A DNA stretch of 64,000 bases, taken from assembly GCF_000308415.1 (NCBI RefSeq), contig NZ_BAFS01000473.1, positions 1-64,000 of the forward strand. The letters run 5' to 3'. Numbering within the stretch: the stretch's first letter is position 1; each line of letters opens with the position of its first letter. This DNA is from Nocardia asiatica NBRC 100129. GTDB taxonomy: Bacteria > Actinomycetota > Actinomycetes > Mycobacteriales > Mycobacteriaceae. The translations under genes were made by a program, and so were the position numbers. Positions 41,913-49,439 of the stretch are shown here, piece by piece. Under the pieces are notes generated by a model. It was not told the DNA's origin and did not search any database. It was given only the letters and a program-made list of their open reading frames with translations.

Positions 41913-43103
41913 ATGAGCAAGAAGACCCACGTGGTCGTGATCGGCGGCGGATACGCCGGAGTGATGGCGGCCAATCGTCTGACGCAGCGCGACGACGTGA
42001 CGGTGACGGTGATCAATCCGCGCCCGCTGTTCGTCCCGCGATTGCGTCTGCACCAGTTGGTCGGCGGGACCCACGATGCGGTCGTCGACTACGAGGAAGT
42101 CTTGGCCGTGGGCGTCCGGCTGATCGTCGACAGCGTGACGCGGATCGACGCGGCCGGGCGCACTGTGACACTGGCGGAAGGCGGCAGCCTCCGCTATGAC
42201 TACCTGATCTACGCGGTGGGCAGCGGCAGCGCAGGCCCCCGAGTGCCGGGCGTGGCCGAGTTCGCTTACCCCATGGCGACTTTGGAGGCGGCGCAGCGGC
42301 TGCGGTCGCTGCTCTTCGACACACCCATGACGGCTGCGGTGACAGTCGTCGGCGGTGGTCCCACCGGCATCGAGACCGCCGCGGAGTTGGCCGAGCGAGG
42401 GCGCAACGTGACGCTGGTCTGCGGAGGTGTCCTCGGCCCGTACTTTCACCCCCGGGCTCGACGCACAGCCCGCAAATATCTCGCCGAGTTGGGAATCGAC
42501 GTGCTGGAGGGCCCCGACGCGTCGGTCGCCGCAGTGACCAGGGAGGCCGTGGAACTCGGCGACGGCCGCACGTTGGCGAGTGAGGTCACCATCTGGACCG
42601 CGGGCTTCGGGGTACCCGATCTGGCGGCGCGCAGCGGACTGAGCACCGATCCCGCGGGCCGGCTGCGCACCGACGAGACACTGACCAGCGTCGACGACGA
42701 GCGCATCGTCGCGGCGGGCGATTCGGCGGCACCGTCGGACCTGCCGTTCCGGATGAGCGCCTACGCCGCGGGTTGCCTCGGCGCCCACGCCGCCGACACC
42801 GTACTGAGCCGGATCGCCGGTGAGCCGCCCGCGCCGATCGATCTGTCGTTTTCCGCCATGTGCGTCAGCTTCGGCCGCCGCACCGGGATCTTCCAGCTCG
42901 CCCACAAGGACGACACCGCGATGCGGCTCTACTTCAGCGGGGCGGTGGGCAAGAAGCTCAAGGAATTGTCCTGCGCCTTCAGCGTTCGGCACCTGGTGAC
43001 CGAGGCACGCAAGCCCGGCTCGCACTCCTGGCCCAAGGACGGCAAGCACCGGCCGGCTCTGCTGCGGGCCCAGCGCGGCAGCACGGCGGCGCCGGTCGCG
43101 TAG
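41913..43103 (+). CDS. NDH-2-like FAD-dependent oxidoreductase
   Basis: From ATG 41913 (ribosome site GAAGGAGAC) the 396-residue protein has two dinucleotide-binding motifs: VVVIGGGYAGVMAANRL for FAD and AAVTVVGGGPTGIETAAELA for NAD(P)H. It also has YLIYAVGSGSAGP and the C-terminal FAD contact RIVAAGDSAAPSDLPFRMSA. This is the pattern of type II NADH dehydrogenases and related quinone reductases. No clear C-terminal membrane helix is visible; the tail is basic and amphipathic. It precedes sigJ, with a possible SigJ promoter upstream. In ECF41 loci the cognate target gene is usually such an oxidoreductase, so it is the probable target. Confidence 0.9.
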   Translation: MSKKTHVVVIGGGYAGVMAANRLTQRDDVTVTVINPRPLFVPRLRLHQLVGGTHDAVVDYEEVLAVGVRLIVDSVTRIDAAGRTVTLAEGGSLRYDYLIYAVGSGSAGPRVPGVAEFAYPMATLEAAQRLRSLLFDTPMTAAVTVVGGGPTGIETAAELAERGRNVTLVCGGVLGPYFHPRARRTARKYLAELGIDVLEGPDASVAAVTREAVELGDGRTLASEVTIWTAGFGVPDLAARSGLSTDPAGRLRTDETLTSVDDERIVAAGDSAAPSDLPFRMSAYAAGCLGAHAADTVLSRIAGEPPAPIDLSFSAMCVSFGRRTGIFQLAHKDDTAMRLYFSGAVGKKLKELSCAFSVRHLVTEARKPGSHSWPKDGKHRPALLRAQRGSTAAPVA

Positions 43104-43131
43104 GTTCGCGCCCATATGCCGGTGACCTGAA

Positions 43132-43178
43132 CCGCACGAGGTGCGGCAGCGCCCCGCAGCGGGGACAAGCTGCCGCAC
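43132..43178 (+). promoter_or_regulatory. Mutually exclusive hairpins between oxidoreductase and sigJ
   Basis: GTGCGGCAG (43141-43149) can pair with CTGCCGCAC (43170-43178) in a nine-base-pair stem enclosing a CCCCG/CGGGG stem, or its first six bases can pair with CCGCAC (43132-43137). The two structures exclude each other, as in terminator/antiterminator switches. A plain terminator is the simpler reading. Confidence 0.5.
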
Positions 43179-43238
43179 AGGGCGATCGGCGACGAGGCCG
43201 GATCGCAACGGCCACCACAAGACACGGGAGAGGACTCC

Positions 43239-44189
43239 ATGGACACGACAAGTGAACCTGGGGGGCGGCGACCGGTAGGCAGCGCGGCAGCGAGCCGCGA
43301 CCACGCGACCGTCGAGGCGACGAAAACGTTTGTCGCCCATCGCAATCTGCTTTTCACCGTCGCCTACGAGCTGCTCGGGTCGGCGGCCGATGCCGACGAC
43401 GTCCTGCAGGAGACCTGGTTGCGGTGGGTGGGAGTCGACGCGGCGAACGTCGATGACCCGCGCGCCTACTTGGTCCGGATCACGACTCGCCAGGCGCTCA
43501 ACCGGATGCGTTCGATGAAGCGCCGCAGGGAAGCCTACGTGGGCTCCTGGCTACCGGAGCCACTGCTCACCACGCCGGATGTGGCCGCCGATGTCGAACT
43601 CGCCGAGAGCGTGTCGATGGCACTGATGCTCGTGCTCGAGACATTGACCCCGACCGAGCGGGCGGTGTTCGTGCTCAGGGAGGCATTCGGGATGGGCTAC
43701 GACGAGATCGCGGCCGCGATCGACAAGACTCCCGCCGCCGTGCACCAGGTCGCCCACCGCGCCCGCCGCCACGTCGAAGCCCGCAGGCCGCGCCACGCGG
43801 TTACCGCGCGCCAGGCCGCAGCGGCTGTCCAGGCGTTCCAGCGCGCGCTGGAGACCCGGGACCTGCAGGGCCTGCTCGACGTCCTCGCTCCGGACGTCGT
43901 CGCGATCAGCGACGGCGGTGGCATCAAGCAGGCCACGCCGCGTCCGATCACCGGCGCCGACAAGGTGGCCCGCTTCATCGTCGGCGGACTCACCAAGAAC
44001 GACGTCCCGTTCACCGTGGAGGCGACCACGGTCAACGGCAGCCCCGCACTGGCTCTGCACTTGGACGGGCAACTCGACGGCGTCATCGCGATGCGCGTCG
44101 AGGACACCCGGATCACGGGTCTCTATTACATCCGTAACCCGCACAAACTCACCCACATCGAATCCGAGACCCCCCTCGCCCTGCGATGA
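43239..44189 (+). CDS. sigJ: ECF41-family sigma factor (SigJ) with SnoaL-like C-terminus
   Basis: The protein has 316 residues. Region 2 is FVAHRNLLFTVAYELLGSAA, DADDVLQETWLRW, YLVRITTRQALNRMRSMKRR. Region 4 is LTPTERAVFVLREAFGMGYD, EIAAAIDKTPAAVHQVAHRA. A C-terminal SnoaL_2 domain (about 195-316) follows, with FQRALETRDLQGLLDVLAPD and the ECF41 signature region YYIRNPHKL, corresponding to the NPDKL box that controls activity in this group. No anti-sigma factor gene is adjacent, as expected for ECF41 where the C-terminal domain regulates the factor. It lies between an FAD oxidoreductase and a membrane protein, with 24 bases to the latter. Confidence 0.92.
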   Translation: MDTTSEPGGRRPVGSAAASRDHATVEATKTFVAHRNLLFTVAYELLGSAADADDVLQETWLRWVGVDAANVDDPRAYLVRITTRQALNRMRSMKRRREAYVGSWLPEPLLTTPDVAADVELAESVSMALMLVLETLTPTERAVFVLREAFGMGYDEIAAAIDKTPAAVHQVAHRARRHVEARRPRHAVTARQAAAAVQAFQRALETRDLQGLLDVLAPDVVAISDGGGIKQATPRPITGADKVARFIVGGLTKNDVPFTVEATTVNGSPALALHLDGQLDGVIAMRVEDTRITGLYYIRNPHKLTHIESETPLALR

Positions 44190-44213
44190 CCACCCACTGT
44201 TCGAGGAGTGAAC

Positions 44214-45278
44214 ATGACCCCGCGGGCGCCGCTCGCCACTGATACACGTTCGTCACGATGGCCGACGGTGGCCGGAGCAGTCGTCCTGCTCACAGCGATA
44301 ACCGGTTTATTGCTCACCGCCTTCGCCTGGCCGTCGGTGCGGTCGTCGGTACACGATGTGCCGATCGCCGTCGCCGGGCCGGCCACCGCGGTCGCACCGA
44401 TCCGCACCGTCCTCGAGCAACGTCTGCCCGGCGGCTTCGAGATCACCGAAGTCTCCGACACCGCGGCCGCGGAACAGCTCATCCGCGACCGCGAGGTCTA
44501 CGGGGCGATCGATGTCAGCTCCGGCCCCCCGCAAGTCATCATCGCCTCCGCCGCCGGCACCGCCGTCGCCCAGACCCTCCAGACCATCGCGAACGGACTC
44601 GGCCAGGCGAATGTGCCCGGCCCGCCGGTCCGCGACCTCGCCCCCCTGCCCGCCGGCGACCCACGCGGCGCAGGCTTGGCCGCAGGCGCCCTGCCGCTGG
44701 TCATGGGCGGTCTGCTGGCCGCTGTGCTGATGACCGGGCTGGTCCGCGGCTCCGGACGCCGGGTGATCGGCGCACTCGCCTTCGCGGCGATCGGCGGTTC
44801 GGCCGTGGCAGCGATTCTGCAGTTCTGGCTCGGCTCACTGAGCGGTCCCTACCCGGCGAACGCGGGAGCCGTCGCGCTGACCATCGCGGCGACCTCGCTG
44901 ACCGTCCTGGGGCTGGAATCCCTGCTCGGAAACCTCGGCATCGGAATCGGCGCCGTCGCCATGATGCTCATCGGCAACCCTCTCTCCGGTGCGGCTACCG
45001 CACCGGAGATGCTCCCCGGCTGGTCCGGCAGGCTCGGTCAGCTGCTGCCTCCCGGGGCAGGTGGCCAATTGCTGCGCTCCACCGCCTTCTTCGACGGGCG
45101 CGGAGCCGTCCAACCCGTCATCGTACTGGTGACCTGGTTCCTGTTCGGTGTCCTACTGTGCCTGGTAGGCGGCCTGCGCGCACGACGAGCCGCCACTGTC
45201 GCGGCGGGACTTCCGACCGGCGCCCGGAGCGCGGGCGGGTACGAAGTCCACGATGCGCAGGCTGACGTAGCGACCTGA
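44214..45278 (+). CDS. ABC-2-like multi-pass membrane protein
   Basis: The ATG at 44214 follows GAGGAG, 24 bases after sigJ, so an operon is likely. The 354-residue protein has one N-terminal helix (VAGAVVLLTAITGLLLTAFA), a soluble segment of about 110 residues (VHDVPIAVAGPATAVAPIRT, ITEVSDTAAAEQLIRDREVY, GAIDVSSGPPQVIIASAAG) and then five helices (LAAGALPLVMGGLLAAVLMT to VIVLVTWFLFGVLLCLVGGL). This resembles ABC-2/YhgE-type membrane proteins, but no ATPase gene is nearby. Its job is unknown; being cotranscribed with SigJ suggests a role in an envelope or oxidative stress response. Confidence 0.75.
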   Translation: MTPRAPLATDTRSSRWPTVAGAVVLLTAITGLLLTAFAWPSVRSSVHDVPIAVAGPATAVAPIRTVLEQRLPGGFEITEVSDTAAAEQLIRDREVYGAIDVSSGPPQVIIASAAGTAVAQTLQTIANGLGQANVPGPPVRDLAPLPAGDPRGAGLAAGALPLVMGGLLAAVLMTGLVRGSGRRVIGALAFAAIGGSAVAAILQFWLGSLSGPYPANAGAVALTIAATSLTVLGLESLLGNLGIGIGAVAMMLIGNPLSGAATAPEMLPGWSGRLGQLLPPGAGGQLLRSTAFFDGRGAVQPVIVLVTWFLFGVLLCLVGGLRARRAATVAAGLPTGARSAGGYEVHDAQADVAT

Positions 45279-45372
45279 CCAGAGACGACTTCGGTTCCGT
45301 CTACCGGTATCCGCAATCGCGCGGGTCCGGCTCTGAACAGGTCCAGCGCGAGTCGCGCCCGGCGCGTTCACG

Positions 45373-45760
45373 TCAGAAGTGCGCGGCTCCGCCGTCGATG
45401 GAGAGCGGCACCGCGGTGATGTACTTGGATTCGTGGGCAGACAGATTCCGGCATTGGCGATCACGATGTCGAGCCTGCCCAGTTCGGCGACAGCGGCGTC
45501 GGTGGCCGAACGCATGGCGTCGATATCGCGAACGTCGGTGACGGCGGCGACGTTCGGCCGCCCGCCTCCTTCACCTGCCGCACGGTCTCGTCGAGGTCCT
45601 CGGGGGTGGGCGAGTCGTAGGGCACACCGGGCAGCGGGCCGGCCAGGTCGATCGCGACGATGTCGGCGCCTTCCCGGGCCAGCCGCACCGCGTGCGCGCG
45701 GCCCTGACCGCGCGCCGCGCCGGTGATCAGCGCTACCTTGCCTGCTACACGTCCTGCCAT
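45373..45760 (-). pseudogene. Mycofactocin-type SDR, internally deleted and frameshifted
   Basis: The start is intact (MAGRVAGKVALITGAARGQG, RAHAVRLAREGADIVAIDLA, EDLDETVRQVKEAGGR), matching SDRs of the mycofactocin-coupled type. At about 45553 the frame slips: the next frame continues NVAAVTDVRDIDAMRSATDA, ELGRLDIVIANAGI. Then about 140 residues are missing, including the YxxxK catalytic pair. The remaining C-terminus in a further frame reads SKYITAVPLSIDGGA before a TGA at 45373-45375. Normal length is about 275 residues; barely 125 remain in pieces. It is a dead gene with two or more lesions. Confidence 0.8.
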
Positions 45761-45771
45761 GACGGATCCTC

Positions 45772-45969
45772 TCAGACGCGAATGAGCGACGGGTCCGCGG
45801 CGAACCCACCGGAGACGGTGACCGGCGCGGCGCGCATCCCGGCCGCCGCGTCGGTGAGGAAACAGCCCAACGCGGCCCAGTCGGGCTCCCGCTGCCCCGC
45901 CGCGACCTCCGCTTCGTAGGCGGCACGATTCGAGCGCCGCCGTGGCCCGCCCTGGGTCGGTGGGGTCAC
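45772..45969 (-). pseudogene. Short fragment, possible oxidoreductase C-terminus
   Basis: This 65-codon GTG frame encodes SNRAAYEAEVAAGQREPDWA, ALGCFLTDAAAGMRAAPVTV and SGGFAADPSLIRV. The end looks like the terminal strand of an SDR (A.VTVSGG), and it stops 11 bases before the start of the SDR remnant. I read it as the 3' end of another degraded gene, but a genuine small protein cannot be excluded. No good ribosome site is present. Confidence 0.4.
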
Positions 45970-46009
45970 GGATGGACGGGAGCGTGGCTCCCGCCCACCC
46001 TCGCAGGGC

Positions 46010-46432
46010 TCAGCCGTTGCGTTCGCCGACGACGTCGACGACCCAGACGATGCCGAAGCGGTCCCGCAGCATCCCGTATGCGGGCGCCCAGCCCGCCGGG
46101 CCCATCGGGATCACGACAGCGGCCCCATCGGACAGTTTCTCCCAGTAGCCGGTGACCTCCTCGACGGTCTCGCCCCGCACGGAGACGAAGAACGAGTTCT
46201 CACCACGGTCGTAGTCCATCCGGGCGGGCACGTCGTAGGCCATCACATGGAAGCCGTCGGCGGCGAGCACCTGGCCCCACATCACCCAGCGGGCCTCGGA
46301 CTCCTCCTGGACGCTCCCCGCGTCCTCGTATGTGACGACGGCGAGGTGGCCGCCGAACACGGACTGGTAGAACTCCAGCGCCGCGCGAGCTTCACCGCGG
46401 AAATTCAGGTGGGTGGTGGTCGTGAGGGACAA
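46010..46432 (-). CDS. VOC-family (PhnB-like) protein
   Basis: A TTG start at 46432 is supported by GGAGCGACC immediately upstream. The 140-residue protein has the PhnB-type VOC fold: LNFRGEARAALEFYQSVFGG, FHVMAYDVPAR, ENSFFVSVRGETVEEVTGYW, EKLSDGAAVVIPMGPAGW and YGMLRDRFGIVWVVDV. This subgroup has lost the standard metal ligands and its function is uncertain; some members are resistance or methyltransferase-related proteins. It is divergent from the WYL regulator at 46527, and such VOC/YafY-type regulator pairs are common, so it is likely controlled by it. Confidence 0.9.
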   Translation of the reverse strand: MSLTTTTHLNFRGEARAALEFYQSVFGGHLAVVTYEDAGSVQEESEARWVMWGQVLAADGFHVMAYDVPARMDYDRGENSFFVSVRGETVEEVTGYWEKLSDGAAVVIPMGPAGWAPAYGMLRDRFGIVWVVDVVGERNG

Positions 46433-46526
46433 GGTCGCTCCTTATTTCGACTCGATGCCTGACGGGGACAACAGTCGCGTGAGAAGCGGTCAAACAGTGT
46501 CCTCTTCTTCGGGCAGGATGAAAAAC

Positions 46527-47531
46527 ATGCCGAAGACCTCAGCGAGACTGCTGGCGCTGCTGTCGTTGTTGCAGGCGCGCCGGGACTGGCCGGGGACGCT
46601 GCTGGCGGAGCGGCTGGATGTCAGCCCACGCACCGTGCGCCGCGATGTCGACCGCTTGCGCGAACTCGGCTATCCCATCGTGGCGGTCAAGGGCCCCGAC
46701 GGCGGATACCGGCTCGGCGCGGGCACCCGACTGCCGCCGCTGCTGTTCGACGACGAGCAAGCCATCGCCCTGGCCGTCGCGCTCCAGATCGCCACCACCG
46801 CGGGCCCCGGCATCGAGGAAGGCGCGGCGCGGGCACTGCACACCGTCCGTCAGGTCATGCCCGCACGGCTGCGTCACCGCATCGATGCCTTGCAGGTCAC
46901 CGCCGTCACACGGCCGGCGACCCGACCGGAGCCCCAGGTCGACAGCAGCGTGCTCATGGTGCTCAGCGCCACCGTCCAGGCTCGCGAAGTGCTGCGGTTC
47001 GACTACGCCACCGCATCCCAGCCGGAAGCCGACTACACCTCGGCCCCGCCGCGCCGGGTGCAGCCACACCACCTCGTCACCTGGGACGGGCGCTGGTATC
47101 TCGTCGCGTGGGATCTCGACCGCGACGACTGGCGCACCTTCCGCGTCGACCGGATCACACCGCGTGTCCCCACAGGACCCCGCTTCACTCCGCGTGAACT
47201 GCCCGGTGGGGACGTGGCCGCCTTCGTTGCCAGCAGGTTCTCCGGCTCCGACGGCTCGGGCGGCCTACCCTGCCGCGGCGAGGTGATCCTCCACCTTCCC
47301 GCTGCCGTGGTGTCCCGCTACACCCGAGACGGGATCGTCGAGGAGCTCGGCCCGGACCGCTGCCGGCTCATCTCGGGCTCGTGGTCGTGGCCCGGCTTGG
47401 CCGCCGCCATCGGCAGGTTCGACGCCGACATCGAAGTCATCGGGCCGACCGAACTCCGAACCGCCTTCGCACATCTGGCCCACCGCTACGCCGACGCAGC
47501 AGATTCGAGTCCCCCTCGAGCCGATGAGTGA
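46527..47531 (+). CDS. WYL-domain (YafY-like) transcriptional regulator
   Basis: The start is ATG 46527 with AGGA upstream (ATG 46518 is also possible). It has 334 residues. An N-terminal HTH_11 domain (ARLLALLSLLQARRDWPGTL, LAERLDVSPRTVRRDVDRLR, ELGYPIVAVKGPDGGYRLGA) is followed by a WYL domain (VLRFDYATASQPEADYTSAP, RRVQPHHLVTWDGRWYLVAW with the RWYLVAWD WYL motif, RTFRVDRI) and a WCX C-terminal extension. The WYL domain is thought to bind nucleic acid or nucleotide ligands and modulate DNA binding. Divergent from the VOC gene, its probable target. Confidence 0.92.
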   Translation: MPKTSARLLALLSLLQARRDWPGTLLAERLDVSPRTVRRDVDRLRELGYPIVAVKGPDGGYRLGAGTRLPPLLFDDEQAIALAVALQIATTAGPGIEEGAARALHTVRQVMPARLRHRIDALQVTAVTRPATRPEPQVDSSVLMVLSATVQAREVLRFDYATASQPEADYTSAPPRRVQPHHLVTWDGRWYLVAWDLDRDDWRTFRVDRITPRVPTGPRFTPRELPGGDVAAFVASRFSGSDGSGGLPCRGEVILHLPAAVVSRYTRDGIVEELGPDRCRLISGSWSWPGLAAAIGRFDADIEVIGPTELRTAFAHLAHRYADAADSSPPRADE

Positions 47532-47792
47532 CGTGCTCACCCGCACGATGGTCCTGATCACCGGCACAACCGAGAGAACCAGGCCAGGAGAACACGGCAC
47601 CAGGCCGGGCATCCCTGCACTCGATGAGAAACGAGGCCGAGCGAACAAAAGGCCGCTCGGCTGTCTCCTCTCGAATCTCCGACGAGTCAATATTTTCCGC
47701 TTCGCTTACAAGGAACGGATCGACGGCTCGTCACTGGACCAGCCAGCAGGGCGATGTGATGTTCGTACTCCGACGGTTTCGGGGCGAACCGC
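47532..47792. other. Intergenic, somewhat AT-rich, no gene seen
   Basis: Between the WYL gene and the converging DUF4236 gene. Around 47680-47720 the base composition is clearly more AT-rich than the flanks. The frames do not look like protein and no hairpin was found. Confidence 0.35.
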
Positions 47793-47960
47793 TCAGCGTT
47801 GACGCCAGCTCAGCGGCCCCGGCAGGTCGACGCTGTTCTTCTTGCTGCGGGAGTTCCACGACCACGGGCCGATCTTGATACCCCACGAAGACAGACCCGA
47901 CTGGGTGAAATTGAACTTCAGCGGCCCGAAGGATTTGCGCTGGCGGTATCTGATAGGCAT
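47793..47960 (-). CDS. DUF4236-like small protein
   Basis: The ATG at 47960 follows GGGAGG. The 55-residue product begins MPIRYRQRKSFGPLKFNFTQ and continues SGLSSWGIKIGPWSWNSRSK, then VDLPGPLSW. This is the DUF4236 pattern: a basic N-terminus with RKSF, a KFNFTQSGLS strand, a GIKIGPWSWNSR turn and a final DLPGPLSW-type motif. Members are short, very basic and of unknown role; some are fused to membrane or SH3 domains. The protein stands alone. Its short size means it is easily missed in annotation. Confidence 0.75.
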   Translation of the reverse strand: MPIRYRQRKSFGPLKFNFTQSGLSSWGIKIGPWSWNSRSKKNSVDLPGPLSWRQR

Positions 47961-48348
47961 GAGCGGCCTCCCTGACTCACATCCCCGGGGACAACCGATC
48001 AGGTTATCTCCCATGACTTTACCGGTCAGGCGACTGAATACCCACCACCGGCCCCGGCAATCCCGCCCACCGCGAGGACTGGAGCAGCTGGCCCGATGGT
48101 CGGTCACCAGGCCGGCTTCCGGTGACCGAGAGTTTGTGACCCATTCGAGACCGGTGGGATCGGTGCTGTCGTCCGGCCGGTGACCGCCGAACGCATCAAC
48201 CTAACAGCGAATACTTGGCGAATCGATAACCGGGCGGGTCGACGAGCCGCCCGCGATGAATCACCGGCTCGAGTGCGCGTCCGTCGTCCCGACCGTGGCC
48301 GTGGCGAACCGAAAGACCAGATCACCGAAGGAAAGGACGCAGATTCTC
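47961..48348. other. Intergenic region, no gene seen
   Basis: Nearly 390 bases upstream of the DUF4236 gene and of the broken alcohol dehydrogenase. Promoters for both must lie here. No palindrome, hairpin or protein-like frame was recognised. Confidence 0.4.
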
Positions 48349-48845
48349 ATGCGCGGCACCATGATTCACGCCCCCGGCGACATCCGCAGCGAACAACTGC
48401 CGGATCCGATCATCACCGTCGGCACCGACGCGATCATCCGCACGGGCGCCACCTGCGTCTGTGGATTGGACCTGTAGCCATACCGCGGCATCGAACCGGT
48501 CGAGCACCCGCATCCGATGGGACACGAATACGTCGGCATCGTCGAAGAGGTCGGCGACCAGGACACCACGGTCAGCCCGGGCCAGTTCGTCATCGGCTCC
48601 TTCGCCACCTCCGACAACACCTGCCCCAACTGCCGCAACGGCTACCAATCGGCCTGCGTGCACCGCGAATTCATGACCACCTGCCAGGCCGAGTACGTGC
48701 GTATCCCGCACGCCGACGGCACCCTGGTTGCCACCGAAGCCCGGCCCGACGCGGGCCATATTCCCAGCCTGCTGACGTTGTCGGATGTGATGGGCACGGC
48801 TGGTACGCCGCGGTCGCCGGAACGCCCCTTGCGCCCGTGCCGGGC
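48349..48845 (+). pseudogene. Zinc alcohol dehydrogenase, nonsense-mutated, frameshifted and truncated
   Basis: The frame starts MRGTMIHAPGDIRSEQLPDP and reads to TCVCGLDL, then a TAG where homologs have Trp (CGSDLWPYRG). After the stop the frame continues PYRGIEPVEHPHPMGHEYVG, IVEEVGDQ, FATSDNTCPNCRNGYQSACV with the structural-zinc cysteines, and LLTLSDVMGTA. A frameshift follows: the next frame gives GWYAAVAG. The cofactor-binding domain and everything after it (about 200 residues) are absent, and the remnant abuts the end of the converging WhiB gene. Catalytic and structural zinc sites are still readable, so the decay is fairly recent. Confidence 0.8.
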
Positions 48846-49274
48846 TCACGACGCGTGCTCGACACGCGATCCGTCCGCAGACGAGCATTTTCCCATGACG
48901 ATCCGCCGCGTTCGCCGCGCCGGCGGCTGCTGGAACTCTCCATTCTGCTCCGCACCCGGGGTCGGCGGTCGCGGTCCGACCCTGGTGATGAGCATGGGGC
49001 GGCCGTGCGAGGACGGCGGGCTGCTGCGATACGACTCCAGGTTCGCCACAGCATTGCCCGTTGAGTCGTAGCCGACGCCTGCCCAGATCATGCCTTTCGG
49101 CGCGCTTCCCTCGGCGACCAACGCCGCCGCCCGACGAGCGCATGCGGCCAGAAGGGTGCATCGGCCGCAGATACGCACGGATTCCTGCCATTGCGTCGAC
49201 GTTCCGACATCCAGATCCCATCGTTCGGGGTTGTCGGCACACGGCGGCCGTCTCGGCCGCTTCAGCTCATGCAT
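48846..49274 (-). CDS. WhiB-like iron-sulfur transcriptional regulator
   Basis: The 142-residue protein carries the four [4Fe-4S] ligands of the WhiB family: Cys12 (PPCADNPERWD), Cys36 and Cys39 (ICGRC) and Cys45 (LLAAC). A turn motif GMIWAGVGYD follows, a variant of the usual GVWGG. The family binds a redox-sensitive cluster and partners with sigma factors. The first ATG (MHELKRPRR) is used. The tail after about residue 85 is longer than usual and Arg/Pro-rich, perhaps because it runs into decayed DNA of the converging alcohol dehydrogenase remnant. A P450 gene ends 166 bases upstream on the same strand. Confidence 0.8.
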   Translation of the reverse strand: MHELKRPRRPPCADNPERWDLDVGTSTQWQESVRICGRCTLLAACARRAAALVAEGSAPKGMIWAGVGYDSTGNAVANLESYRSSPPSSHGRPMLITRVGPRPPTPGAEQNGEFQQPPARRTRRIVMGKCSSADGSRVEHAS

Positions 49275-49355
49275 ACCACCCAGTCCTCATCCGCGAACCC
49301 GCACCGGAGTGAATTCTGGGACTCATCGATGTGCCACGCATCGGCAAAATCGGCG

Positions 49356-49392
49356 GCTTCTCTACGTAGTCCTATTACCTACGTAGAGAAGC
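49356..49392. repeat. 14-bp perfect hairpin containing two CTACGTAG palindromes
   Basis: GCTTCTCTACGTAG (49356-49369) and CTACGTAGAGAAGC (49379-49392) pair perfectly around a nine-base AT-rich loop. Each arm contains the eight-base palindrome CTACGTAG, set 17 bases apart. It lies between the P450 stop (49440) and the WhiB start (49274) on the minus strand. It may be a P450 terminator, a WhiB operator or both. Confidence 0.65.
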
Positions 49393-49439
49393 GACGATCG
49401 GAATATCCGTGCACCCACCGACAACGTGCGGTGACTTCG

